Source of the DNA: Rhodoferax sp.
GTDB lineage: Bacteria > Pseudomonadota > Gammaproteobacteria > Burkholderiales > Burkholderiaceae_C
Assembly: GCA_021731215.1 (NCBI GenBank)
Contig: JAKFXU010000011.1
Coordinates: 1 to 16,382 of the forward strand
DNA length: 16,382 bases
Direction of reading: 5' to 3'
The stretch's first letter is position 1; the number at the start of each line of letters is the position of its first letter. Of this stretch, positions 16,328-16,382 are shown in pieces. Both the position numbers and the translations under genes were made by a program. The notes under the pieces are model-generated. The model ran no database searches and was not told where the DNA came from. It worked only from the letters and a program-made list of their open reading frames with translations.

Positions 16328-16382
16328 TCATTCAAGCGCCGCAGCAGCAGCCTGCCTACCGAAGCGCTTTTCAACGTAGTTT
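16328..16382 (-). CDS. ispG: 3' end of probable ispG (4-hydroxy-3-methylbut-2-enyl diphosphate synthase)
   Basis: Only the last 17 complete codons before the stop fall in the window, reading [16 protein letters not shown] then TGA. This resembles the C-terminus of betaproteobacterial IspG, and ispG precedes hisS in many proteobacteria, including E. coli. The tail is too short to identify by itself, so the call rests mainly on gene order. IspG would make the isoprenoid precursor HMBPP in the MEP pathway, using an iron-sulfur cluster that lies outside the visible part. The stop is four bases before the hisS ATG, suggesting one transcript. Confidence 0.5.
   Translation of the reverse strand, partial: NYVEKRFGRQAAAAALE

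Overview
This window comes from a betaproteobacterium, most likely of the order Burkholderiales, family Comamonadaceae (Rhodoferax/Polaromonas-like). The grounds are high GC, the gene order der-hfq-hflX-hflK-hflC-yjeT-hisZ-purA, the presence of hisZ, characteristic small proteins, and GC-rich intergenic repeats. The genus is an inference. The window is dense chromosomal housekeeping DNA: no phage, transposase, CRISPR array, tRNA or rRNA was seen.

Left end (1-1920): a partial ABC-transporter ATPase of the YbbA type (minus) diverges from tesA (plus, lysophospholipase/arylesterase), and their start codons overlap. tesA overlaps mnmH (tRNA 2-selenouridine synthase) by 4 bases, so the two probably form a coupled operon. 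This unit runs convergently into a long block of minus-strand genes.

Middle-left (1967-4929, minus): a small lysine-rich conserved protein with a TTG start, a DUF2189 membrane protein, a MetC-type cystathionine beta-lyase and a phosphoribosyltransferase. A GC-rich palindromic repeat lies between the last two.

Middle (4957-11519, minus): purA, hisZ, yjeT (DUF2065), hflC, hflK, hflX and hfq, closely packed or overlapping. This is the classic hfq-hflX-hflKC-yjeT-purA cluster (RNA chaperone, ribosome-associated GTPase, membrane regulators of FtsH, purine synthesis), with hisZ inserted before purA. hfq and hflX overlap by about 23 bases.

Right (11805-16382, minus): after a 285-base gap filled mostly by a larger copy of the same repeat family come der (ribosome assembly), bamB (outer-membrane assembly lipoprotein), yfgM-like, hisS and the last codons of a probable ispG. 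ispG-hisS-yfgM-bamB-der is a conserved proteobacterial order.

No gene-free stretch exceeds 300 bases. I found no convincing new biological system. The points most worth a second look are the two related intergenic repeats that share end sequences, the zero-length divergent junction, the nested hfq/hflX overlap, and substitutions at conserved sites in MetC and Der.
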